From Marinilabiliaceae bacterium ANBcel2 (GTDB taxonomy: Bacteria > Bacteroidota > Bacteroidia > Bacteroidales > Marinilabiliaceae), in the NCBI GenBank assembly GCA_029688995.1, contig JARULA010000005.1, positions 1 through 64,000 of the forward strand: a stretch of DNA of 64,000 nt, read 5' to 3'. This document shows positions 8,549 through 15,965 of the stretch, piece by piece. The translations under genes and the position numbers were made by a program. How positions within the stretch are numbered: the stretch's first letter is position 1; each line of letters opens with the position of its first letter. The notes under the pieces are model-generated. The model saw only the letters and a list, made by a program, of their open reading frames with translations. It was not told where the DNA came from and searched no databases.

Positions 8549-10092
8549 GATTCAATTTCTTTTACAATTGCGTCAATATCGGCACGTAAGGTGTCAATCC
8601 TACTCACCGTAGCGGCAATCTCGTTGTTCAAGGCTTCAATATCAATAACCTCACGAGTATCCTTTGCTTCAACATAGGCGCTAACTGAGAGATTATAATC
8701 GTTTTCGGCAATTTGGGAGTTTTCTACCTGTTTTGCCAGATGGGGAACATCTTCTTTGCTGTCGAACATGTTCATAATCTGCTCAATGTGGCCATCGGTA
8801 AGTACGTTGTTGTTGGTTTCTTTCTTAAAAAAGTCTTCACCACTTGCATCTATAAACTGGGTGGTATTATCTGTTTTACTCTTAGAGAGCACCAAAATGT
8901 TAACTGCTATGGATGTTCCAAAGAATAGGTTTGGAGCCAGGGAGATAACGGTCTCCACAAAATTGTTATCTACCAGGTACTTCCTAATCTTCTGCTCTGC
9001 ACCGCCACGATAAAAGATACCGGGAAAGCAAACAATGGCAGCTCTACCCTTGCCCGAAAGGTAACTAAGGGAATGCAATACAAAGGCAAAGTCGGCTTTT
9101 GATTTGGGGGCAAGCACTCCGGCAGGGGCAAACCGATCATCATTAATCAACGTGGGGTCGTCACTGCCTATCCATTTCACGGAATAGGGCGGATTAGAAA
9201 CAATGGCATCAAAAGGTTTATCATCTCGCAGTTGAGGTTCCAGGAGCGTATTACCCAGTACAATATTAAACTTGTCGTAATTAATGTTGTGCAAAAACAT
9301 ATTCATACGAGCAAGGTTGTAGGTGGTATGGTTAATCTCCTGCCCAAAAAATCCCTCTTCAATAATATGGTTATCAAAATGTTTTTTTGCCTGCAAAAGC
9401 AGAGAACCAGAACCGGCGGCAGGGTCATAAATTTTATTTACAACTTTTTGCTTATGCATTGCCAGTTGAGCAATAAGTTTAGATACACTTTGCGGCGTAA
9501 AAAACTCACCACCCGATTTACCTGCATTGGCAGCATAATTTGAGATAAGAAATTCATAGGCATCACCAAAAAGGTCAATCTCGTTATCTTCAAACTTATT
9601 AAAATTAAGTCCTTCAACACCCTTTAAAACGGCAGCAAGGCGACTGTTTTTATCTTCAACGGTATAACCAAGTCGGCTACTGGTAGTATCAAAATCGGCA
9701 AATAGACCCTTAATATCATTTTCTGACGAGTATCCATTGGCAGAGCTTTCAATTGCTGAGAATATTTTAGCTAAATCGGTATTTAGGTTTTCATTGGTAT
9801 TAGCGTTTTTGGCAATATTTTGAAAAAGCTGACTGGGATATATAAAATATCCTTTGGTTTTAATAGCATCGTCTTTAATCTCAGGGGTGATAACACTGTC
9901 ATCAAGCGAGGCATAGTTTATGTTCTCATCGCCACCCTCGATGTAATGGGTAAAGTTTTCACTAATAAAGCGATAGAAGAGCGTACCTAATACAAACTGT
10001 TTAAAGTCCCATCCATCCACTGAGCCACGCACATCGTTGGCTATTCTCCATATTTTTGCTTGCAATTCTTGTCGTTGCGCTATGCTTGTCAT
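8545..10092 (-). CDS. hsdM: Type I DNA methyltransferase HsdM
   Basis: N6-adenine methyltransferase subunit, 515 residues, full length. An N-terminal helical domain ([20 protein letters not shown]) is followed by the catalytic domain with AdoMet motif [10 protein letters not shown] (Asp223) and catalytic motif NPPY (300-303), then [17 protein letters not shown], typical of HsdM. The C-terminal helices bind HsdS. Together with HsdS it protects host DNA, and with HsdR it forms the restriction complex. It overlaps the upstream xre gene (10089-10092) and the downstream hsdS (8545-8548), each by ATGA, so translation of the three is probably coupled. No sign of damage. Confidence 0.96.
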   Translation of the reverse strand: MTSIAQRQELQAKIWRIANDVRGSVDGWDFKQFVLGTLFYRFISENFTHYIEGGDENINYASLDDSVITPEIKDDAIKTKGYFIYPSQLFQNIAKNANTNENLNTDLAKIFSAIESSANGYSSENDIKGLFADFDTTSSRLGYTVEDKNSRLAAVLKGVEGLNFNKFEDNEIDLFGDAYEFLISNYAANAGKSGGEFFTPQSVSKLIAQLAMHKQKVVNKIYDPAAGSGSLLLQAKKHFDNHIIEEGFFGQEINHTTYNLARMNMFLHNINYDKFNIVLGNTLLEPQLRDDKPFDAIVSNPPYSVKWIGSDDPTLINDDRFAPAGVLAPKSKADFAFVLHSLSYLSGKGRAAIVCFPGIFYRGGAEQKIRKYLVDNNFVETVISLAPNLFFGTSIAVNILVLSKSKTDNTTQFIDASGEDFFKKETNNNVLTDGHIEQIMNMFDSKEDVPHLAKQVENSQIAENDYNLSVSAYVEAKDTREVIDIEALNNEIAATVSRIDTLRADIDAIVKEIES

Positions 10093-10280
10093 TTCTTCTC
10101 TTTTAATAATTCTTGTGGTTTAACTCCCAATATTTTGGCTATTTCAAAAAGTACTTCAAGTCTTGGTTGTTGTCGGTTCTGCACGTATCCATTAACCATA
10201 TTGTAACTCTTTCCAAGCTTTTCAGCCAACCAAGTTTGTTTTATTCCTTTTTCTTCAAGTACTTCCTTTATTCGGTTCAT
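10089..10280 (-). CDS. Small Xre-family regulator heading the hsd operon
   Basis: A 63-residue single-domain helix-turn-helix protein ([25 protein letters not shown], then [10 protein letters not shown]). It is the first gene of the minus-strand operon and overlaps hsdM by 4 nt. Its size and position resemble controller proteins that time restriction and methylation gene expression, but such C proteins are best known from type II systems, so a role in timing the type I operon is inference. It may simply be an autorepressor. No operator was identified in the 190 bp upstream. Confidence 0.85.
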   Translation of the reverse strand: MNRIKEVLEEKGIKQTWLAEKLGKSYNMVNGYVQNRQQPRLEVLFEIAKILGVKPQELLKEKK

Positions 10281-10511
10281 GTCCGCATAAATTTAAGTCG
10301 CTAAAATAGTCCAAATTTTCCGTTTATCTCGTTTTTCAATATACATTTCGTTCGTTTCATTGTTAGTCTGACCGAGCGTGGGCAAAAAAATAGGGTCTTT
10401 TGGTTTTTTTTGCGTTTGGCTTATGGGTCGGCAAAAACCAAATGTGCCTATTTGCGCGTTGGCTTTTTTTGTCGGGTAACGCAGGCGGATTGCTCCGCCC
10501 TTGTCCCCTAA

Positions 10512-10545
10512 GAACCGTACTTGATAGTTTCCCATCATACGGCTC
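10512..10545 (-). ncRNA. Group II intron domain V
   Basis: The 34-nt minus-strand element starts GAGCCGTATGATGG, has a GAAA tetraloop and ends CTATCAAGTACGGTTC. It folds as the canonical domain V: lower stem GAGCCGTAT/GTACGGTTC, a 2-nt AA bulge and upper stem GATGG/CTATC. The AGC catalytic triad is present. It is followed by a hairpin with stem ggcgga/tccgcc that fits domain VI. Confidence 0.9.
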
Positions 10546-10590
10546 AAGCTCTCTAAAGGCGGATTAAACCACCCGACAATATATGAAAAT

Positions 10591-12060
10591 TCAGGCTAAA
10601 ATCCTGCACAACTTTCTTTTACGGATATAGTCATCCCAATATGGGTCAAAAGGATTAACCGCCCCTGCAATGAGTTTGTGGCGTCTGATTTTGAAAAGGG
10701 CAAATATTCTAAGGAGGATTGTTTTTCCGTTGGAAAACTTTCCGAAGAATTGCCATTTTCTATTGCCAATTGTCATAAACAGAAGAGATACAATCTTTCT
10801 GTATCCAAGGTTGTTGTGTCTTCTTCGTGCCCAATTCCAGATGTTTCGCCACAGCATCCTGTCCAGTTTGAAGAAAATCTTCTTTGAACAGGCATGTTTG
10901 TGGTAATTAGCCCATCCGGTAATGACACGGTTAAGATTTCGGATTAAAACGGCCGCTTGTGAACCCCTGTGTTTAACAATAATCCCTTTGAGTTTCCCCA
11001 TAACAGATTTGATGCTATCTTTGGAGGGACGCATTAGGAGTTTGTTTTTGGCATACATCCTGATGTTCTGTCCAAGGAAGTCAAAACCATCTGTCACATG
11101 GGTAATTTTGGTTTTCTCCTGCGATAATTGTAATCCCCGTTTGGCGAGAAATTCCTCAATGAGAGGTTTGACCTTGTATTCCAGTATATCCTTATTGTTT
11201 GCCGTAACAATGAAGTCATCGGCATAACGAATAAGATGGATTTTATACTTGTTGTTTTTGCGGCAGCCGTCTGGTCTTATTGAGATGCCAAAGGCTTTGT
11301 CAAGCATATTTTCAAGGCCATCGAGGGTCATGTTGGCGAGGGTAGGGGATATGATTCCCCCTTGCGGAGTACCTTGCTCGGTTGGAAATAATTGTTTGTT
11401 TTCCATAAACCCGGCTTTAAGCCATTGTTGCAGTATCTTTTTGTCCATGGGAATGTTCTCGATAAGCCATTGGTGGCTGATATTGTCAAAACATCCCTTG
11501 ATGTCCCCTTCGAGAATCCAAGTGGCACTGTCTGACCGTGAGAGATGAATAAAGCATCTTTCCAAGGCATCATGACAGCTTCGAAGTAACCGGAAGCCAT
11601 ACGAGCCTTTGTCAGCCAGAGTCTCAGAAACAGGTTCAAGGGCAAGAAGGTGTAAAGCCTGAAAAGCCCGGTCTTTCATGGTGGGAATCCCCAACGGTCT
11701 TTTCTTACCGTTCTTTTTAAGGATGTAAAGACGGCGCAGGGGCAATGCTTTGTAGCCCTTCCTGACTAAAGATTTGGCAGCCAATAGTTTTTGGCTGGGA
11801 GTTTTCCAGCGTATCTTATCCACGCCGGGCGTTCGTTTACCTTTGTTTTCAGTAACCCGTTTCACAGCCCAAAGTTTGGCATGAAACGAGTGGGTAAGAA
11901 TCCATTGCAGACTTTTGGCCTTGCTGTGTTTTCCTTCCCTTATTGCCTTTGCAATACGTCGTTGTAATGACTTGACCGACTTCTCTACTTTCTTCCAGTC
12001 AATGGCGTTCCAGTTTGAGTAGTTGGCTTTAGGCGCACAGTCCTTTATGTCGGGCTTCAT
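10591..12060 (-). CDS. ltrA: Group II intron reverse transcriptase/maturase
   Basis: A 489-residue intron-encoded protein. RT fingers/palm: GKRTPGVDKIRW, KKNGKKRPLGIPTMKDRAFQ, EGDIKGCFDNISH, TPQGGIISPTLANM, and the catalytic YADD at 279-282. A maturase/X domain follows (LNRVITGWANYHK...). The C-terminus ends with the NPFDPYWDDYIRKRK segment and has no HNH endonuclease domain. It assists intron splicing and reverse-splices the RNA into DNA; without an endonuclease, retrohoming must use another primer, as in other En-minus introns. All RT motifs look intact, so the element may still be active. It is encoded in intron domain IV. Confidence 0.95.
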   Translation of the reverse strand: MKPDIKDCAPKANYSNWNAIDWKKVEKSVKSLQRRIAKAIREGKHSKAKSLQWILTHSFHAKLWAVKRVTENKGKRTPGVDKIRWKTPSQKLLAAKSLVRKGYKALPLRRLYILKKNGKKRPLGIPTMKDRAFQALHLLALEPVSETLADKGSYGFRLLRSCHDALERCFIHLSRSDSATWILEGDIKGCFDNISHQWLIENIPMDKKILQQWLKAGFMENKQLFPTEQGTPQGGIISPTLANMTLDGLENMLDKAFGISIRPDGCRKNNKYKIHLIRYADDFIVTANNKDILEYKVKPLIEEFLAKRGLQLSQEKTKITHVTDGFDFLGQNIRMYAKNKLLMRPSKDSIKSVMGKLKGIIVKHRGSQAAVLIRNLNRVITGWANYHKHACSKKIFFKLDRMLWRNIWNWARRRHNNLGYRKIVSLLFMTIGNRKWQFFGKFSNGKTILLRIFALFKIRRHKLIAGAVNPFDPYWDDYIRKRKLCRILA

Positions 12061-12639
12061 TTGTATTTCCTAAATAAAAAGTCTTATTACAATTTTCTTG
12101 CAACAGAGAACCAGATGAAAGTCTGCACGGTTTTCACCGGGGGCAAATGCGGAACCCCTATCCACCTCATTACAAGATGGCCTTCGCTTCATCCATCCTC
12201 CCATACCTGCACACCATTGTGGATTTCTCACGAAACCCCTACCATTTGCAACCATGGAGATGTACAGGCTTACCACGTTCCGTCCGTTTAACAGGGTGGG
12301 TTAGGTGCTGCCTATATACCGGAAGCTCAACATCCATGTGCTCATAGCTAACGTACTTGCATCCTGGCTTCTTACCTTTTGGTCAGAGTGTATCATCAAC
12401 TTTCACTCTTTCGCGCATGACGGTACGTCAACGGCAGTTCACTTAATTTCACCATACCATCCAAACCAGCGCCCTTGAACATGTTGCTAGTCCTCGGGTA
12501 GCTTTGTCCCGGCAGCTTCACACCCCAACGTTGCCATTGACGCATGTGCCGGTAGGTTACTCATGATGGAACATGAGGTTAAATCATTCTTGGTAATCAA
12601 AGAGCGTTTAACAGTTATTCGGACAGCCTCGTGTCGCAC

Positions 12640-13069
12640 TCAGCATGTTGCACAACACCTCAATAAACACTATTGCGTTTAGAGGTATTATATAATGAGG
12701 GAAATATAACTGTAAGTGCCTAATGTAACGAGTTGCAAGTTCAAAACTCTGAATCCTGGGATTACTTCGTCTTCCTCATTCACAATGCGACCAGATTAAG
12801 AAGTTAGGTCGGTGTAAATCACCATACAATAATTGCAAAAATTATTAACATTTACAAGATTTAATTAACAATTCCCGCACAACGATCACCGTACTGAATA
12901 ACAACACCTTATAATGCACAAACTCAAAACAGTAGCATATAATAAAAGTAATTAGGGTAGCAAAAAAGTCAAACAACCGACCAGTAAAGCTTATCCAGAG
13001 ATAATGATCTCCAAATATGGGATGCAAAGTTTTGCGGAGTCCAAAACAGGATGCAAATAATAAAACAAA
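12640..13069. other. Intergenic region between intron and tRNA-Arg terminator
   Basis: No convincing gene. It contains small inverted repeats: acctc...gaggt with a taaac/gttta extension (about 12657-12686), aatcc/ggatt (about 12751-12762) and ggtg/cacc (12811-12823). A minus-strand frame at 12845-13081 runs into the tRNA terminator and looks spurious. The part nearest the intron is its 5' exon flank (catgctga before GTGCG on the minus strand). Confidence 0.6.
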
Positions 13070-13112
13070 AAAACACCGCAACCCTTTATAAATAAAAGTT
13101 TTGCGGTGTTTA
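13070..13112 (-). terminator. Terminator of the tRNA-Arg gene
   Basis: Inverted arms aaacaccgcaa (13071-13081) and ttgcggtgttt (13101-13111). On the minus strand the hairpin is followed by TTTTTTTGTTTT. It lies 5 nt from the tRNA 3' end. Confidence 0.85.
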
Positions 13113-13116
13113 AAAG

Positions 13117-13190
13117 TGATCCCGGAGGGAGTCGAACCCCCAACCTCCTGGGCCGTAACCAGGTGCTCTATCCAATTAAGCTACGGAATC
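13117..13190 (-). tRNA. tRNA-Arg (anticodon ACG)
   Basis: Reads GATTCCGTAGCTTAATTGG from 13190. The 7-bp acceptor stem GATTCCG/CGGGATC has one T-G pair. The anticodon arm is CCTGG-TTACGGC-CCAGG, giving anticodon ACG (Arg, CGN codons after A-to-I editing). The T arm contains GGTTCGACTCC. Discriminator A at 13117; CCA is not encoded. Its 3' end points to the accessory region at lower coordinates, the usual geometry for a tRNA used as an integration site, though no second copy of the 3' end was found in the window. Confidence 0.96.
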
Positions 13191-13222
13191 GTTATGTGCA
13201 CTATTTCTTCTCAAATGCGGTG

Positions 13223-13230
13223 CAAATATA
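13223..13230 (-). promoter_or_regulatory. -7 box of tRNA-Arg promoter
   Basis: TATATTTG on the minus strand, 33 nt upstream of the mature tRNA 5' end, matching TAnnTTTG. No clear TTG at the -33 distance. Confidence 0.45.
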
Positions 13231-13280
13231 TAAGTTTTGAATGAATAAAGAAACCTTTACAATAAAAAAATAGAAAAAAA

Positions 13281-13326
13281 ATAAACCCTCTGCTAAAAGG
13301 CTAACCTTACTAACAGAGGGTTTATA
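13281..13326 (-). terminator. Terminator of the NigD-like gene
   Basis: 12-bp arms ataaaccctctg (13281-13292) and cagagggtttat (13314-13325). The minus strand continues into a T-rich tract. It lies 30 nt after the stop at 13357. Confidence 0.85.
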
Positions 13327-13356
13327 AACATTGCATCAAGGCTCAAATAACCTTAT

Positions 13357-14052
13357 TTATCTATCAAACAGGTATTTTATTTTACGCTCAAAGGGCTCTT
13401 CATCTTTAAAAGGCCTGGCTTTCAAAATAAATTCAACCTCATCAACCTCTTCATCGGCTTGCTCTACGAGGTAGTCCAGACTAAAAGATACTGTTCCATA
13501 CATTTTATAGTTGTAAGGATCATCATTTCGGTTATGTCTAAATTCTAAAACAGGAATACCCTCTTCATTTTTGGGATTATCAATGTCCTGTACAAGATTT
13601 ATAAAGTGAACTTTACCTCCGCCACCATACACAAACCTAATTGACAGGTGATCTTTTGAAAACCACCAATCAATAATTCTAACAGGATCATTACCAATTG
13701 AATCAGCATTATGAGCATTAAGCTCTATTATATCTTTGGTTAAAATTTTATCTACTCGGTTAACCATTACAAGATAGTCATATGCTCCTTCACTTTTACT
13801 TAAAATTGTGTAATTAAGCCATATACGATCTCCATTCTCAAACTGATCTCTCGAAGAGCCTTTGATCCCGCCTGAAGGGAATAATCTCTCTCTATTATCG
13901 GTTACAAATGATACATTACCGGCACCATCAACTTCAACAGTAGCCGGGGAAACCCAATATTTATTTAATGAATAGCTATCATCATCATCACTACATGAGT
14001 AAATAGCTAATGATAAAATCAGGGTTAATGTGTAAAATAGAATCTTTTTCAT
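13357..14052 (-). CDS. NigD-like lipoprotein
   Basis: A 231-residue secreted lipoprotein. The signal peptide MKKILFYTLTLILSLAIYSC ends in a lipobox-like cysteine, followed by acidic DDDDS as in Bacteroidota surface-exported lipoproteins. The body shows the NigD pattern: YSLNKYWVSPATVEV, an N-terminal OB-like part (ENGDRIWLNYTILS), DIIELNAHNADSIGNDPVRI, then the C-terminal beta domain with HFINLVQD and an LEFRHNRNDDP segment. NigD proteins are Bacteroidales lipoproteins first noted in a bacteriocin/nig locus; their function is unknown. The gene stands alone, divergent from the M23 peptidase gene, with its own terminator. Confidence 0.88.
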   Translation of the reverse strand: MKKILFYTLTLILSLAIYSCSDDDDSYSLNKYWVSPATVEVDGAGNVSFVTDNRERLFPSGGIKGSSRDQFENGDRIWLNYTILSKSEGAYDYLVMVNRVDKILTKDIIELNAHNADSIGNDPVRIIDWWFSKDHLSIRFVYGGGGKVHFINLVQDIDNPKNEEGIPVLEFRHNRNDDPYNYKMYGTVSFSLDYLVEQADEEVDEVEFILKARPFKDEEPFERKIKYLFDR

Positions 14053-14195
14053 CCCAAAACAGTTTTAAAAAACCATACCTATTACTTTTTTTCTACTCTT
14101 TTGATGCATAAATTTTAAAAGGGTTGCACTAAGTTTTTAAGTTATAAATAACTATTTTAGCATCCATCAAAAATTTTAAACTGCGCAATAGAACA

Positions 14196-15953
14196 ATGAA
14201 AATCCCTTTTTTAAAATCAAGGTTACCATTTTCAGGTAAAAAGATATTTATTACAGCAACTTTACTTTTGGGTTTAACAGTTGTAACCAATTCACAAACC
14301 TATAACTATCCCGATTGGGATTTTCATTTCCCGTTAGATATTAATACTTCAATAAGCGGAAGTTTTGGAGAATTAAGGCCAAACCACTTTCATTCGGGTG
14401 TCGATTTTACAACAAACAGAGAAACAGGACACCCTATATATAGTATTGACAAAGGGTATGTATCCCGAATTTCTGTATCTCCTGTTGGTTTTGGAAAAGC
14501 GATATATGTTAACCACCCTAACGGTTACACATCGGTTTATGCTCATTGTGAATGGTTTTCTAATAAGATAGAAGAGATTGTAACTGATATACAATATCGC
14601 AACAAATCGTTTAGCTTTAACAAATATTTTTCAGCAGGAGAGATTCCTGTTGAAAGAGGGGAAAAAATTGCCTATTCGGGTAATTCAGGAAGTTCTGGAG
14701 GTCCGCACCTCCATTTTGAAATAAGAGAGACATCAGAGCAGCGACCTTTAAATGTTCACTTTTTTGATATGCCCTTTAATGATGATCGTCCGCCTCATAT
14801 CAAGGGTATTGCAATATTTCCCCTCGATAAAAAAAGCACTATAAACGGTGAAAATGAACCTCTATATATTCCGGCAGTATTTTATAACAACAGGTTTCAC
14901 CTAAGAGGTAATCCAAAAATAAGAGTATCTGGAACAATTGGCACAGGAGTTGAGGTTATCGATTACTACCCCAACTCATGGAGAAGATTGGGCGTTTATG
15001 AGATAGATATGAAAGTTAATAATAAAGAGTGGTTTAACTCCCGCATAAACAATTTTCTATTTAGTGAAACAAGATACCTTAACAGTCATATTGACTATGC
15101 AATGTATCAAAACAAAAGACGCAGGGTACAAAAAAGTTTTGTGGATATTAATAATCAACTCAATATTTATAAAACAACTAAAAACAGAGGAAGAGTTAAA
15201 ACAGAGCCGGGAGAAGAGATATCTTTTGAATATAATATTAAAGATGCGGCAGGGAATGTTTCAAAAATTGCATTTACAGTTGAAGGAGTTGCTCTCTCAA
15301 CCAAAAGCAGCAAAGATAAAAATGAGGAGTTAATTGATCCTCACAAATCATATAAAGCTAAAGTAGGCGATTACAGAGCTAAGTTTGCAAAGAACAGTTT
15401 TTACACCTTTACACCTGCTCAATTTGCTGTACATCAAAACGATGGAACGGGAATTGGAGACCATTTTCAAATACTTGATAAAACTGTTCCGGTGCATAAT
15501 TTTTACGATATATATATGCCAATTCCCAATAAATATAAAAACAGTAAACAATTAACCGGAGCCAGAGTTAATTCTAATGGAACATTATCTTATGAAGGTG
15601 GTACAATCAAGAATGGAGAAATGCACATAAGAACTCGGGAGGCCGGAAGGTTTTGTTTAACAGAGGATAAAGAAGCACCTAAAATAAGAATCATAAATAA
15701 ACCGGTAAATAACGACTACTCAAACCGAGAGTCAATTAACATTGAGCTAAAGGATGATTTTTCGGGCATTGACAGTTATGTTTGCACAATAAACGGTGAA
15801 TGGGCACTATTTGAGTGGGATCCCAAAAATGATATATTAAAAGGGTATTTTAAAAACCTTTTAATTGAGAGAGGAAAAAAACATAATCTTAAAATAGAAG
15901 CAACCGATAAGGTTGGAAACAAATCTGTACTTGAAACAGATTTTATTTATTAA
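14196..15953 (+). CDS. M23-family metallopeptidase (LytM/peptidoglycan endopeptidase)
   Basis: A 585-residue envelope protein with an N-terminal hydrophobic signal (about 15-33). The M23/LytM domain lies at about 45-190 with zinc motif HxxxD (His66, Asp70 in HFHSGVD), His117 (YAHCE) and HLH (His171, His173 in PHLHFE). All metal ligands are present, so it is expected to cut peptidoglycan cross-links. The long C-terminal half is beta-rich, with bacterial Ig-like character (DAAGNVSKIAFTVEG; DDFSGIDSYVCTINGEWALF), typical of Bacteroidota M23 proteins. The TPR gene follows 12 nt downstream on the same strand, so the two are probably cotranscribed. Confidence 0.93.
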   Translation: MKIPFLKSRLPFSGKKIFITATLLLGLTVVTNSQTYNYPDWDFHFPLDINTSISGSFGELRPNHFHSGVDFTTNRETGHPIYSIDKGYVSRISVSPVGFGKAIYVNHPNGYTSVYAHCEWFSNKIEEIVTDIQYRNKSFSFNKYFSAGEIPVERGEKIAYSGNSGSSGGPHLHFEIRETSEQRPLNVHFFDMPFNDDRPPHIKGIAIFPLDKKSTINGENEPLYIPAVFYNNRFHLRGNPKIRVSGTIGTGVEVIDYYPNSWRRLGVYEIDMKVNNKEWFNSRINNFLFSETRYLNSHIDYAMYQNKRRRVQKSFVDINNQLNIYKTTKNRGRVKTEPGEEISFEYNIKDAAGNVSKIAFTVEGVALSTKSSKDKNEELIDPHKSYKAKVGDYRAKFAKNSFYTFTPAQFAVHQNDGTGIGDHFQILDKTVPVHNFYDIYMPIPNKYKNSKQLTGARVNSNGTLSYEGGTIKNGEMHIRTREAGRFCLTEDKEAPKIRIINKPVNNDYSNRESINIELKDDFSGIDSYVCTINGEWALFEWDPKNDILKGYFKNLLIERGKKHNLKIEATDKVGNKSVLETDFIY

Positions 15954-15965
15954 CTTCGAAAAAGT

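Larger units (their letters stand above)
10471..12639 (-). mobile_element. Group II intron with intron-encoded protein
   Basis: On the minus strand a candidate 5' end GTGCG (12639-12635) matches the group II consensus GTGYG and is followed by about 575 nt of structured, non-coding sequence (domains I-III and start of IV). Then come the maturase gene (12060-10591), domain V (10545-10512) and a domain VI-like hairpin, with a likely 3' end GAC at 10473-10471. The total, about 2.17 kb, is normal for the class. The insertion lies between the hsd operon and the tRNA-Arg gene, apparently not inside a gene. The 5' boundary is less sure than the 3' one, because I could not confirm EBS/IBS pairing by eye. 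Confidence 0.8.

Noticed and set aside
10293-10547. Minus-strand open frame of 84 codons between hsd operon and maturase
   Set aside because: It reads through intron domains V and VI and the AT-rich flank; the RNA structure explains the sequence better than a protein.
12061-12350. Short open frames on both strands beside the maturase start
   Set aside because: They lie in the structured domains of the group II intron.
12640-12700. Integron-type attC site at the intron insertion point
   Set aside because: The gttgtgcaac palindrome there does not fit the R'/R'' core consensus, and no integrase or cassette array is visible.
12845-13081. Minus-strand open frame of 78 codons, hydrophobic
   Set aside because: Begins inside the tRNA terminator hairpin, has no recognisable domain and no promoter.
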